Source of the DNA: Gammaproteobacteria bacterium
GTDB taxonomy: Bacteria; Pseudomonadota; Gammaproteobacteria; SZUA-140
Reading direction: 5' to 3'
Assembly (NCBI GenBank): GCA_021648525.1
Contig: JAKISP010000002.1
Coordinates: forward strand, 1 to 64,000
DNA length: 64,000 nt
The notes under the pieces are model-generated. The model was given only the letters and a program-made list of their open reading frames with translations. It was not told the DNA's origin and did not search any database. Positions 55,724 to 64,000 of this stretch are shown here, piece after piece. The position numbers and the translations under genes are program-made. The first letter of the stretch is position 1. Every line of letters begins with the position of its first letter.

Positions 55724-56488
55724 TCAAAATTTATACCCTTTATGCAGTGCCACAATGCCGCCGCTCATATTCATATACTCACAGCGTTCAAAACCGGCAC
55801 CCTGCATCATCCCCTTCAACGTCTCTTGATCAGGGTGCATACGAATTGATTCAGCAAGATAACGGTAGCTATCTTCATCGTTAGCAATCCACTTCCCCAT
55901 CAACGGTAATAACTTAAACGAGTAAGTATCATAAACCGGCTTCAGCGCTTCCATCGGTTTAGAGAATTCCAGCACCATCAAGCGCCCACCGGGCTTTAAC
56001 ACGCGATAGATCGATGCCAGCGCCGCATCTTTATCGGTCACGTTACGCAGACCAAATGAGATGCTGGCAAAGTTAAAATAGTTATCGGCAAAAGGTAGCG
56101 CTTCGGCATTCGCCTGCACATACTCGATGTTTCCGACGATGCCGCGATCGGTCAGGCGCTCACGCCCCACCTTTAGCATATTGGGATTGATGTCTGATGC
56201 CACCACTTTGCCCTGTAGTCCCACCATCTTTGAAAAACGTGCCGCAAGATCACCGGTACCCGACGCAAGATCCAGCACCTTATGGCCAGGGCGAACGCCA
56301 CTGGTATCGAGCGCGATTTTTTTCCAGAGTCGGTGCACACCCATCGACATCACATCGTTCATGATATCGTAATTTTTGGCAACCGAATCAAATACGCCAG
56401 CAACGCGTTTCACTTTCTCTTTTACATCAACCTGCTCATACCCAAAATGAGTCGTATCATCTGAGGCAGCGGATTGTTTATTGGTCAT
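55724..56488 (-). CDS. ubiE: Ubiquinone/menaquinone C-methyltransferase
   Basis: UbiE methylates the quinone ring carbon using SAM. The 254-residue protein has [43 protein letters not shown] at the N-terminus, the SAM motif [15 protein letters not shown] near 70, [27 protein letters not shown] near 122 and [14 protein letters not shown] near 143. All family-specific blocks are present. It is preceded by a DUF971 gene (four-base overlap) and followed by ubiJ and ubiB. Confidence 0.97.
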   Translation of the reverse strand: MTNKQSAASDDTTHFGYEQVDVKEKVKRVAGVFDSVAKNYDIMNDVMSMGVHRLWKKIALDTSGVRPGHKVLDLASGTGDLAARFSKMVGLQGKVVASDINPNMLKVGRERLTDRGIVGNIEYVQANAEALPFADNYFNFASISFGLRNVTDKDAALASIYRVLKPGGRLMVLEFSKPMEALKPVYDTYSFKLLPLMGKWIANDEDSYRYLAESIRMHPDQETLKGMMQGAGFERCEYMNMSGGIVALHKGYKF

Positions 56489-56868
56489 GCGTCACCTTCT
56501 GCAACAATACGTTGATGCCCTGCATCAGTAAGACGTTGTAGATATGACTGCCACATCGCTTCTTGATTTTGCCCAATTCGATAGAGAAATTCCCACGAAA
56601 AGAGCCCTGTGTTATGACCATCATCAAAATGCAATTTCACCGCGTAAGCTCCGATTGGCTCAATTTCTTTGATATTAACCCGTTCTTTACCCACCTGCAG
56701 TGTCTCTTGCCCCACGCCATGCCCCTGTACCTCCGCCGATGGCGAATGTACACGCAGAAATTCACACGGCAGGCGAAACTCTGCGCCATTATCAAAAATC
56801 ACTTCCAGTACCCGTGACTTCTGGTGCAGACGAATATCAGTCGGGCGATGTTTTTTTTGTACTGCCAT
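56485..56868 (-). CDS. DUF971 domain protein
   Basis: This 127-residue protein consists of the N-terminal domain of gamma-butyrobetaine hydroxylases (DUF971): [39 protein letters not shown] near 18-56, [30 protein letters not shown] near 75-105. Stand-alone members occur next to hslU or ubiE in many Proteobacteria and may be involved in iron-sulfur metabolism; the role is not settled. It overlaps the ubiE start by four bases, so the two are probably coupled. Confidence 0.92.
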   Translation of the reverse strand: MAVQKKHRPTDIRLHQKSRVLEVIFDNGAEFRLPCEFLRVHSPSAEVQGHGVGQETLQVGKERVNIKEIEPIGAYAVKLHFDDGHNTGLFSWEFLYRIGQNQEAMWQSYLQRLTDAGHQRIVAEGDA

Positions 56869-56911
56869 TTATTTCAATACTCCTAACATACTGCATGGTG
56901 GCAAATAGGTA

Positions 56912-57053
56912 GTAACTGTTCAGATTGCTTCTGAAACTTGTCAGTTTTTCTATGCCCTTTGGGTGCAAGGCGAAAAATATGAGTTTACAGATGTGTAAAT
57001 GATCATTTTTCAACACAGAAATAACAGATTTCAGGAGTGAGCTGAATAGTTAC
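56912..57053. repeat. MITE-like inverted-repeat element 2
   Basis: The ends GTAACTGTTCAGATTGCTTCTGAAA (56912 onward) and, inward from 57053, GTAACTATTCAGCTCACTCCTGAAA agree at about 19 of 25 positions. The 142-base element contains GTGCAAGGCGAAAAATATGAGTTTACAGATGTGTAAATGA and TTTTTCAACACAG, a core layout like that of the element at 47282. It lies between the DUF971 gene and hslU and has no coding capacity. Confidence 0.7.
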
Positions 57054-57059
57054 CAACAA

Positions 57060-58403
57060 TTAAAGGATGTAACGGCTTAGATCTTCATCCTCAACCAACT
57101 TACCAAGATGCAATTCAACATAATCGACATCAATCGTCACGCTAGTACCAGAAAGATCCGATGCCTCATAAGATAGCTTTTCAAGCAGACGTTCCAACAC
57201 CGTATGCAAACGACGCGCACCGATATTTTCAGTTCGCTCATTCACCTGCCATGCCACTTCCGCCACGCGCGCAATTCCATCAGTAGTAAATTCAATACTC
57301 AACCCCTCTGCTTCAAGCAGCGCGTTGTATTGCTCCGTTAACGATGCATTGGGCTCAGTCAGAATACGCACAAAATCACCGACCGATAGCGCACTCAATT
57401 CAACACGAATCGGTAGACGTCCCTGCAGTTCAGGCACAAGATCAGAAGGCTTGGCAAGATGAAAGGCACCGGAGGCGATAAACAGAATGTGATCTGTTTT
57501 GATCATGCCAAACTTGGTCGAAACGGTACAACCTTCAACCAACGGCAGTAGATCACGCTGCACCCCTTCACGCGAGACATCTGCCCCACCGCTGCCACCG
57601 CTATCACTGCGTTTGGTGATTTTATCGATCTCATCAATAAAGACGATCCCATGCTGCTCGGCACGCTCTAGCGCTGCTGCCTTAATACCCTCTTCATCCA
57701 GCAGCTTAGCCGCCTCTTCTTCACGCAACACGTTAAATGCTTCACGAATTGGCAGGCGCTGTTTCTTAGTGCGCTGGTTACCCATGTTTTGAAACAACCC
57801 CTGCAGTTGGCTGCTCATATCTTCCATACCGGGCGGGGCCATAATCTCAACCCCGGCGGCACCCATGCTGACTTCGATTTCAATCTCTTTATCATCGAGG
57901 TCACCTTCACGCAATTTTTTACGAAATTTCTGGCGTGTCGCTGAACTCCCCTCGGTGCGACTCACTGAACCATCAGCACCACGTGCAGGCGGCAATAGAA
58001 TATCAAGGATACGCTCCTCCGCCGCATCTTCTGCACGATGTTTCATCTTCTTCATTTCAGTTTCGCGCGTCAGTTTAATCGATACTTCAACCAGATCTCG
58101 GATAATCGATTCAACATCACGCCCAACATAACCGACCTCAGTAAATTTGGTCGCTTCGACTTTGATAAACGGCGCATTCGCCAGCCTTGCAAGGCGACGC
58201 GCAATCTCGGTTTTACCCACACCGGTCGGGCCAATCATTAAAATATTTTTCGGCGTTACTTCGTTGCGCAGCTCTTCATTACTGATCTGCGCACGGCGCC
58301 AGCGATTTCTCAGCGCAATTGCCACTGCTCGCTTCGCATCGTTTTGACCAATGATATGTTTGTCCAGTTCCTGGACGATCTCTCTGGGTGTCATTTCAGA
58401 CAT
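57060..58403 (-). CDS. hslU: HslUV protease ATPase subunit
   Basis: HslU is the AAA+ unfoldase of the HslUV protease. The 447-residue protein has [34 protein letters not shown], Walker [18 protein letters not shown] near 57, [17 protein letters not shown] near 90, a variable I domain (about 110-240), Walker [12 protein letters not shown] near 252, sensor 2 [17 protein letters not shown] near 392 and the C-terminal DLSRYIL that inserts into HslV. It lies 48 bases after hslV on the same strand. Confidence 0.97.
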   Translation of the reverse strand: MSEMTPREIVQELDKHIIGQNDAKRAVAIALRNRWRRAQISNEELRNEVTPKNILMIGPTGVGKTEIARRLARLANAPFIKVEATKFTEVGYVGRDVESIIRDLVEVSIKLTRETEMKKMKHRAEDAAEERILDILLPPARGADGSVSRTEGSSATRQKFRKKLREGDLDDKEIEIEVSMGAAGVEIMAPPGMEDMSSQLQGLFQNMGNQRTKKQRLPIREAFNVLREEEAAKLLDEEGIKAAALERAEQHGIVFIDEIDKITKRSDSGGSGGADVSREGVQRDLLPLVEGCTVSTKFGMIKTDHILFIASGAFHLAKPSDLVPELQGRLPIRVELSALSVGDFVRILTEPNASLTEQYNALLEAEGLSIEFTTDGIARVAEVAWQVNERTENIGARRLHTVLERLLEKLSYEASDLSGTSVTIDVDYVELHLGKLVEDEDLSRYIL

Positions 58404-58451
58404 CAGTTTCTATTCTCGCTAGTAATTAATAGTGACGCGACAGTCTATCGA

Positions 58452-58994
58452 CTAATCAGCATCCAACTCTTCAATGGTGAGATTGCTATTAGTAAAGACA
58501 CAAATGTCAGCAGCAATCCCCAATCCCTTTTCAACGATGGTACGCGCATCATGCTCGCTGTTTTCCAGCAGTGCACGCGCCGCCGCCTGCGCAAATGGCC
58601 CACCAGAGCCGATCGCCATCAGGCTGTTTTCAGGCTCAATCACATCACCATTACCCGTGATGATCAGCGAGGTCTCCTTATCTGCAACAACCAGTAGCGC
58701 CTCAAGGCGGCGCAGCATACGATCAGTACGCCAGTCCTTTGCCAGCTCCACCGCAGAACGGGTCAGATTACCGGAATGTTTTTCCAGCTTCGCCTCAAAG
58801 CGCTCAAACAGGGTAAAGGCATCTGCCGTACCACCTGCAAAACCGGCGATCACACGCCCATCATAGAGACGACGTACTTTACGCGCATTGCCCTTCATCA
58901 CCGTATTGCCCATCGACACCTGGCCATCGCCACCGACAACAACCTTGCCGTTGCGACGCACCGATAAAATAGTGGTTCCGCGAAATTGCTCCAA
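58452..58994 (-). CDS. hslV: HslUV protease peptidase subunit
   Basis: This 180-residue threonine protease related to the proteasome beta subunit becomes active by cleavage before the Thr of [40 protein letters not shown]. Further blocks are [43 protein letters not shown] and [16 protein letters not shown]. HslV and HslU form one operon. Confidence 0.97.
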   Translation of the reverse strand: MEQFRGTTILSVRRNGKVVVGGDGQVSMGNTVMKGNARKVRRLYDGRVIAGFAGGTADAFTLFERFEAKLEKHSGNLTRSAVELAKDWRTDRMLRRLEALLVVADKETSLIITGNGDVIEPENSLMAIGSGGPFAQAAARALLENSEHDARTIVEKGLGIAADICVFTNSNLTIEELDAD

Positions 58995-59164
58995 AACTAA
59001 AAACTCCCGAAAATTACGCTACCCGTGACCAACCACGAAGAATTTGAACCTGAGATTGTACACCATCTCTGATCCAGCGAGAAAACTGGAAAAATAGGCA
59101 AGATAACCATATTTTCGAGAGATTATGAGATAAGTAGTCACCCGATGGACACATGTGCCACACC

Positions 59165-60106
59165 CTACTTATCACCCAGACCTGACTTCTTTTTCGCCCG
59201 CGGATGTGCTGAATCATAGACCTTCGCGAGGTGCTGAAAATCAAGATGAGTATAGATCTGCGTAGTGCTGATATCCGCATGACCGAGCAGTTCCTGCACC
59301 GCACGCAGATCACCACTCGACTCCAGCATGTGGCTGGCAAAGCTATGGCGTAGCATGTGCGGATGAAGCGTTTCAGGCAGACCACGCTGTATCGCCCATT
59401 CTCGCAAGCGCAACTGGATTGCTCGGTGCCCCAGTCGACGCCCCGTTTTACCCACAAATAACGCAGGATTATCGACATCAACCAATCCAGCGCGACATTG
59501 CAACCACTTATCCAGCGCCGCAAGCGCATATCGGCCAACCGGCACAATCCGAGTTTTTCTACCCTTACCAGTGATACGTACCACTGCATCGCGTTGATCA
59601 ATATCATTTATATCCAATCCAGCCAGTTCCGCCAGGCGCAGGCCCGATGAGTAGATTAGCTCCATCATGGTGCGATCACGCAGTGCCAGCGGCTCCATTT
59701 CATCAACATTCAGCAGCTGACTCACCTGATCGACATCCAGCGTCCTGGGCAGTTTTCGCGCTGTTTTTGGCGCACTCACCCCCAGCACCGGGTTGTTTTT
59801 CACCACCCCTTCGCGCAACAGGTAATTAAAGAGCGTACGCAGCGCTGACAGCAGCCGTTGCAGGCTACGCCCACCAAGGCCACGGCGGTGCAGCTGCGCC
59901 ACCACTGCGCGTACGTGGTGCACATCGAGCCATTGCCAACCATCAATATCCTGCTCATGGCAATAACAGACCACCTTTTGCAGGTCGCGCCGATAGCTTT
60001 CCAGTGTCAGCGGCGAGAGACGGCGTTCATTTTTCAGATAATCAAAAAAGGCCTCACCCCCGTCAAACAGGGGGTAGGCCTTTGGGTGTTCAATCTTGCC
60101 TGTCAT
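59165..60106 (-). CDS. xerC: Tyrosine recombinase XerC
   Basis: XerC with XerD resolves chromosome dimers at dif. The 313-residue protein has the N-terminal SAM-like domain (FFDYLKNERRLSPLTLESYRRDLQKVVCYC) and the catalytic set: Arg in IYSSGLRLAELAGLD near 150, Lys in VRITGKGRKTRIVPVG near 172, HPHMLRHSFASHMLESSGDLRAVQELLGHADISTTQIYTHLDF near 240-283 with His, Arg, His and the nucleophilic Tyr. Its chromosomal neighbours DUF484 and dapF are the usual ones, so it is the housekeeping enzyme. It is intact, unlike the integron integrase. Confidence 0.96.
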   Translation of the reverse strand: MTGKIEHPKAYPLFDGGEAFFDYLKNERRLSPLTLESYRRDLQKVVCYCHEQDIDGWQWLDVHHVRAVVAQLHRRGLGGRSLQRLLSALRTLFNYLLREGVVKNNPVLGVSAPKTARKLPRTLDVDQVSQLLNVDEMEPLALRDRTMMELIYSSGLRLAELAGLDINDIDQRDAVVRITGKGRKTRIVPVGRYALAALDKWLQCRAGLVDVDNPALFVGKTGRRLGHRAIQLRLREWAIQRGLPETLHPHMLRHSFASHMLESSGDLRAVQELLGHADISTTQIYTHLDFQHLAKVYDSAHPRAKKKSGLGDK

Positions 60107-60115
60107 TTAAAGCCG

Positions 60116-60874
60116 CTAAACATCTTCTCCAGCAGCCAGGTGCGGACTCAGTTTACGGGTGACCAACGCACCCAGGTATTTAAGGAACACCGTACCCACT
60201 CCCGCACAAAAACGCCCAGCGTCTTTACTACCAATCGCCAGTACACCTAGCGACACGCCAGTACTGTCACCTTTATTAGCCATCACCAATGGTAACTGCG
60301 CCACAGAACGAATACCACGCTCTTTTGCATCATCAAACAGACCGGCCAACTCCGCATCGGTTAACACCCCACAGGCAGGCTCACCACCTTTGCTCAGGTT
60401 ACCCATTTTTTTAAATTGCTCGTCTTCTCGAGAGATAAATCTCACCTGCAGATCACCAATTTGATCACTCTCCAGTGAAAGCGATGCCGGATCAGCAAAC
60501 AGGCACAAGGTCACACCGTCGGCATTAAAGTCACCCTTAAGGCTCTGCTGGATTAGCGTCAACAGCGGTTCCAGTTCGTTGGTCTCCAACAACGCCAACA
60601 CCAGTTTTTGCAGCTTCACCATCAACACATCATTCACTCGTGCCACATCCACCAGCTCAGCCAACTGCTGTTGATAGCCACCATTCTGCTCACGCAAGAT
60701 GGCCACCTGCCGTTCGATCAACGAGACTGAAGCGCCAGTGGTATGCGTCACAATCATTTTCGCCAGCAGGTCATCGCGGTCATTAAAAAACTCAGGGTTA
60801 GCGACCAGGTAGCCCACCACCGCTTTATCATTAATGGTAGGAATTTCGGTATCCTGATTTTGCTGCACACTCAT
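60116..60874 (-). CDS. DUF484 family protein (GAF-like)
   Basis: This 252-residue soluble protein of the DUF484 family has KAVVGYLVANPEFFNDRDDLLAKMIVTHTTGASVSLIERQVAILREQN near 18-65, a helical N-terminal part and a GAF-like C-terminal domain with VSLGVLAIGSKDAGRFCAGVGTVFLKYLGALV near 210. The function is not known. The gene overlaps dapF by four bases and precedes xerC by nine, the standard dapF-DUF484-xerC order. Confidence 0.94.
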   Translation of the reverse strand: MSVQQNQDTEIPTINDKAVVGYLVANPEFFNDRDDLLAKMIVTHTTGASVSLIERQVAILREQNGGYQQQLAELVDVARVNDVLMVKLQKLVLALLETNELEPLLTLIQQSLKGDFNADGVTLCLFADPASLSLESDQIGDLQVRFISREDEQFKKMGNLSKGGEPACGVLTDAELAGLFDDAKERGIRSVAQLPLVMANKGDSTGVSLGVLAIGSKDAGRFCAGVGTVFLKYLGALVTRKLSPHLAAGEDV

Positions 60875-61698
60875 AATTCGATTGTTCCTTCATATACATG
60901 GGTGGCGGGACCTGTCATCCGCACCGAACTGTCATCACCCGCCCATCTGACCCAAAGCGAACCGCCGGGCAGATCGACCAGTACCTCATCTTCTAATACC
61001 TCCCAACGACGCCCAATCGCGACCGCTGCACAGGCACCCGTGCCACAGGCCAGCGTTTCACCCGCACCACGCTCAAACACCCGTAGGCGAATGTGGCGCG
61101 AATCGACCACCTCCATAAAACCTACATTAACACGCTCAGGAAATTTTGCATGCGCCTCAATCTGCGGTCCGAGGCGCGCTACCGGCGCATCATCAATCGA
61201 CGCCACCTGCAGCACCGCATGTGGGTTACCCATCGACACCGCGCCGATCTCGTACACCGCATCATTGATATCAATCATATAGCGCGGCGCTTCTGCATCC
61301 GCAATAAATGGGATTTCAATAGGCACAAACTGTGGCCGTCCCATATCGACTGTCACCTGGCCATTATTTTCCATGGTCAGCTGGATAATCCCGCCAGAGA
61401 CCTCAACCGGTATCTGCGTTTTTTTACTCAGATCATGTTCGCGCACATAGCGGGCAAAACAACGCGCGCCATTGCCACACTGCCCCACTTCACCGCCATC
61501 GGCATTAAAGATGCGATAACGGAAGTCCGCTTCCTTAGATTGCGCCGCTTCCACCAGCAATAGCTGGTCACAGCCCACCCCAATGTGGCGATCGGCAATA
61601 AAACGAATCTGTGCCGTAGACAACGTAATATCCTGGTTGATCGCATCGATCACCACGAAGTCGTTACCCAGCCCATGCATTTTACTAAATTTGATCAC
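60871..61698 (-). CDS. dapF: Diaminopimelate epimerase
   Basis: DapF converts LL- to meso-diaminopimelate for lysine and peptidoglycan synthesis, using two Cys residues as acid and base. The 275-residue protein has KMHGLGNDFVVIDAI at the N-terminus, the first catalytic Cys in GGEVGQCGNGARCFARY near 73, VDMGRPQF, ISMGNPHAV-type SMGNPHAVLQV near 160, and the second Cys in ETLACGTGACAAV near 220. It is the first gene of the dapF-DUF484-xerC row. Confidence 0.97.
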   Translation of the reverse strand: MIKFSKMHGLGNDFVVIDAINQDITLSTAQIRFIADRHIGVGCDQLLLVEAAQSKEADFRYRIFNADGGEVGQCGNGARCFARYVREHDLSKKTQIPVEVSGGIIQLTMENNGQVTVDMGRPQFVPIEIPFIADAEAPRYMIDINDAVYEIGAVSMGNPHAVLQVASIDDAPVARLGPQIEAHAKFPERVNVGFMEVVDSRHIRLRVFERGAGETLACGTGACAAVAIGRRWEVLEDEVLVDLPGGSLWVRWAGDDSSVRMTGPATHVYEGTIEL

Positions 61699-61841
61699 GT
61701 TTTTCCGTGCACCTTTAATATTTTTTCCGAGTACACCCTCAAGTATACCCTTAAGAACAGACTGTTTAAATCATTTACCAAAACACGCTCATAATGCCAA
61801 TAACGCTAACTCAATCTCTACTAAGCATTTATAATCCAGCC

Positions 61842-62579
61842 ATGACCCATACCATCGAACCCATCGGCACCGTTCATTCTTGTTTCAAAGAGCTATTTGG
61901 CATCCCGCGCCAACCTGGATTGGTAAAGGCTGCTCGCGGCTGGATTGAGTTTTATCCACCATATAACCGCGCTGAGGCATTCAACGGGCTAGAGGGAATG
62001 TCGCATCTGTGGATCATATTCCTGTTTCATAAGAGTCTTCACAACGAGATGAGCCTGACGGTACGACCACCGCGTAAAGAGGGAAAGCGGATGGGAGTGT
62101 TCGCGACACGCGCACCGAACCGGCCAAACCAGCTTGGTCAATCGGTAGTTGAACTCGAACGGGTTGAGACACGTCATGGAAAAACCACACTATATATAAA
62201 AGGACTCGACCTGATAGAGGGAACACCCGTGATCGACATCAAGCCCTACATTCCTTATGTCGATTCAATCCCAGATGCCCACGGCGGCTTTGCTCACCTT
62301 GCACCAGAACAACGATTGCAGGTTAGCTTTAGTGACAAGGCCAGTCAACAGGTCGACTTATTTGAAAAACAACACCCGCAACTGCGCCAGTTGATCTCAG
62401 ATATTCTGCAATACGACCCTCGTCCTGTTTATGTGCGTAAACTTGCCCATAAAAAACAGTTTGGCTTTTTTCTTTATGATTTAGATGTAAAGGTTGAGAT
62501 TATGGATAAAGGAGCGGTGCAAGTCTCCAATGTTGTATTTTCTGCACAGGGGACAGAGCACCCTTACTCCGACCCCTAG
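61842..62579 (+). CDS. trmO: tRNA (N6-threonylcarbamoyladenosine-N6)-methyltransferase TrmO
   Basis: TrmO adds a methyl group to the t6A37 made by TsaD and partners. From ATG 61842 (MTHTIEPIGTVHSCFKELFGIPRQPGL) the product has 245 residues; the frame is open 16 codons further upstream without reason. It has RAEAFNGLEGMSHLWIIFLFHK near 45, the RMGVFATRAPNRPNQLGQSVVELERVE block near 85-110, LDLIEGTPVIDIKPYIPYVDSI near 122 and a C-terminal TrmO-specific domain (DPRPVYVRKLAHKKQFGFFLYDLDVKVEI). It is divergent from dapF. Confidence 0.93.
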   Translation: MTHTIEPIGTVHSCFKELFGIPRQPGLVKAARGWIEFYPPYNRAEAFNGLEGMSHLWIIFLFHKSLHNEMSLTVRPPRKEGKRMGVFATRAPNRPNQLGQSVVELERVETRHGKTTLYIKGLDLIEGTPVIDIKPYIPYVDSIPDAHGGFAHLAPEQRLQVSFSDKASQQVDLFEKQHPQLRQLISDILQYDPRPVYVRKLAHKKQFGFFLYDLDVKVEIMDKGAVQVSNVVFSAQGTEHPYSDP

Positions 62580-62591
62580 CACATCAACACA

Positions 62592-63425
62592 TCAAGCTTT
62601 CCAGTCAGGTACAACACCCTCTTCCATCGTTTCGCTATTTTCATTATAAATAAGCACTGTATCCGCGCTGATCATCTTAGGATCCGCCACTGTCAACGCA
62701 TATTCACCCACCAACGTACCATCGCCATGAATCGTATTGGCAGGTGTATAGAGGGCATAATTAAATGGAATTTGAAACGCGGTAAAGTTAAATTCATCTG
62801 CTGAGATTCGCTTTCCAATCACAATATATCCGCCGCACTTTTCGGAGGTTGGAATGTGCAAATGCGGAAAGTCATGCGTCTCTATAAAGACCCCACCGCC
62901 ACCATGAAGCTTCATCAGAAATTCTTTTTTATAATTCTCTTTATAATCGTACTTCATTAATGCAATATCACATTTATCTGTGGTGATCATCAGCTCATGG
63001 TTGTTTTCAATCAGCTCAAGTCCGTAGTACTTCACGTTTTCTTTGGTCGCCAGGACTGTCGGAATATTAAACCCATCCGGTACAAGCAATGCACCCAAAC
63101 CACTAAATACGTTCGCACTTGAACCGGCAATCACCTTGATTCCTTTTTCTCTGGCCTCTTTAGCGGTATACCATGCTGCCTTAACATTCACCATTTTCGG
63201 TGTCATATCACCCGGTTCAATACCCCTTTCTGAGGCCACATCAATCTTCCAGCAAGAGATGCCCTCCTCAATAAACGCCATACCAGCATCAGTCGTCATA
63301 GCCGTAACACTTTTATCCGGCTTCCCATCTTTCACCGCATAACGCGTGATATCAACACTCTTTAGTATTTCATCGGTTTTTTCTGTTTGTTTAAAGTACA
63401 CAGGAAAATCAAACTTTTCACTCAT
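62592..63425 (-). CDS. Hypothetical protein, cupin-like character
   Basis: I do not recognise this family. ATG 63425 (MSEKFDFPVYFKQTEKTDE) lies behind AGAGGAAAG; the frame extends 16 codons upstream. The 277-residue product is soluble. It contains KVIAGSSANVFSGLGALLVPDGFNIPTVLATKENVKYYGLELIENNHELMITTDKCDI and a region rich in possible metal ligands: LHGGGGVFIETHDFPHLHIPTSEKCGGYIVIGKR near 165-200, then YTPANTIHGDGTLVG near 223. The His/Glu spacing is reminiscent of cupin barrels. It is convergent with trmO. Confidence 0.75.
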   Translation of the reverse strand: MSEKFDFPVYFKQTEKTDEILKSVDITRYAVKDGKPDKSVTAMTTDAGMAFIEEGISCWKIDVASERGIEPGDMTPKMVNVKAAWYTAKEAREKGIKVIAGSSANVFSGLGALLVPDGFNIPTVLATKENVKYYGLELIENNHELMITTDKCDIALMKYDYKENYKKEFLMKLHGGGGVFIETHDFPHLHIPTSEKCGGYIVIGKRISADEFNFTAFQIPFNYALYTPANTIHGDGTLVGEYALTVADPKMISADTVLIYNENSETMEEGVVPDWKA

Positions 63426-63562
63426 AGGGTCTTTCCTCTTAAATGCTAGACGCTGGAACATTATGCAAATCAAATACAGCTCACTGTGCTATGATTCCTG
63501 TCACGGAAAAATAGCCATACTCTGATATCTTGCAAAACGATTTAATTGCAGTCGAGACGAAC

Positions 63563-64000
63563 ATGCGTGACATAAATAAAATGGAACCGGATGATTCCGT
63601 CTATAAAGTACTACTGGAATCGACAAATGCAATCCCATGGAAGATCGACTGGCAGAGCAAAAAGTTTACTTATATTGGCCCTCAAATCGAATCCCTACTA
63701 GGGTGGTCAGCATCAAGCTGGGATAGCATTGAAGACTGGGTTGAACGCATGCACCCAGATGACAGAGAGTCTGTCGTGAATTTTTGCGTTGCTCAATCCC
63801 AGGCTGGCTGTGATCATGAAGCAGATTACCGCGCACTCACAAAAAATGGCGGCTACATCTGGATCCGTGACGTTGTCCATGTCATTCGAAAAAATGGCAA
63901 AATTGAATCATTAATCGGCTTCATGTTTGACATCAGCAAACGAAAACAAACAGAACATAAATTACTCCGACTACAAAAAGAACTGGAAGAGTTCTCATTC
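63563..64000 (+). CDS. PAS-domain protein (N-terminal part, cut by window edge)
   Basis: An open frame from ATG 63563 reads to the window end (146 codons). Residues 10-130 form a PAS fold of the PAS_3 type: LLESTNAIPWKIDWQSKKFTYIGPQIESLLGWSASSWDSIEDWVERMHPDDRESVV, YRALTKNGGYIWIRDVVHVIRKNGKIESLIGFMFDISKRK. A helical linker (EHKLLRLQKELEEFSF) starts before the edge. The output domain, perhaps a histidine kinase or a GGDEF domain, is out of sight. Confidence 0.85.
   Translation, partial: MRDINKMEPDDSVYKVLLESTNAIPWKIDWQSKKFTYIGPQIESLLGWSASSWDSIEDWVERMHPDDRESVVNFCVAQSQAGCDHEADYRALTKNGGYIWIRDVVHVIRKNGKIESLIGFMFDISKRKQTEHKLLRLQKELEEFSF

Noticed and set aside
59014-59607. 197-codon minus-strand frame over xerC
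   Set aside because: It is an out-of-frame shadow of xerC, which has all catalytic residues in its own frame.

Overview
The window is a 64 kb piece of a gammaproteobacterial chromosome. The evidence is the rpsU-yqeY-dnaG-rpoD block, the secB-gpsA and gpmI-envC-ctpA blocks, the hslV-hslU-DUF971-ubiE-ubiJ-ubiB row, the xerC-DUF484-dapF row, and bS21, DUF3579 and MurU-type proteins. Base composition is moderate across most of the window and clearly more AT-rich at the left end. I cannot name the genus. The gene content fits a free-living respiratory Gammaproteobacterium that makes molybdenum cofactor and ubiquinone and senses nickel (NikR).

Left end, 1-4.6 kb: the decaying remains of a chromosomal integron. 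A broken integron integrase gene (2827-3528, plus strand) points right. To its left lie four gene cassettes on the minus strand, each ending in a recognisable attC. In all four the cassette's first bases (TTRRRY) match its own attC R'' box, as expected of real cassettes. The outermost attC abuts the 5' end of a group IIC intron that runs off the window. To the right of the dead integrase a half attC is followed by two plus-strand genes that look like a further cassette.

4.9-12.6 kb: an orphan exported protein, a MidA-type methyltransferase, folate genes (pteridine reductase, folK, folB), plsY, tsaD and an ABC exporter whose ATPase has a Trp/Gln/Asn/Gly-rich tail.

12.6-23.7 kb: the most unusual region, a minus-strand envelope locus of eight genes. 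In transcription order these are a secreted protein of unknown type with its own strong terminator; two paralogous LolA-like periplasmic proteins; a small DNA-binding protein with a zinc-ribbon tail behind a near-perfect 28-bp palindrome; a DUF1302-type outer-membrane protein; an MMPL/RND transporter; an outer-membrane-like protein; and a 928-residue TPR protein with a predicted C-terminal beta-barrel. Together they look like a complete route for moving a lipid-like molecule or lipoprotein from the inner to the outer membrane.

24-30 kb: a histidine phosphatase, nikR, the molybdopterin operon moaA-C-D-E behind an IscR type 1-like palindrome, then a Kelch protein and a MoeB/ThiF adenylyltransferase on the opposite strand.

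30-43.8 kb: the rpsU-yqeY-dnaG-rpoD block, where dnaG appears to lack any canonical start codon at its expected position; a CAU-anticodon tRNA; deaD with a long structured leader; an HDOD protein; a TSUP exporter; an NDUFA9-like protein; cca; two small conserved proteins; and murU.

43.9-64 kb: an exported protein of unknown type, gpsA, secB, a rhodanese, an ArsR regulator, gpmI, envC, ctpA, a YibQ-type deacetylase, the ubiquinone block, hslUV, xerC, DUF484, dapF, trmO, an unrecognised protein and the start of a PAS-domain sensor. Two short imperfect inverted-repeat elements that look like MITEs (47282-47419 and 56912-57053) share a similar core layout.
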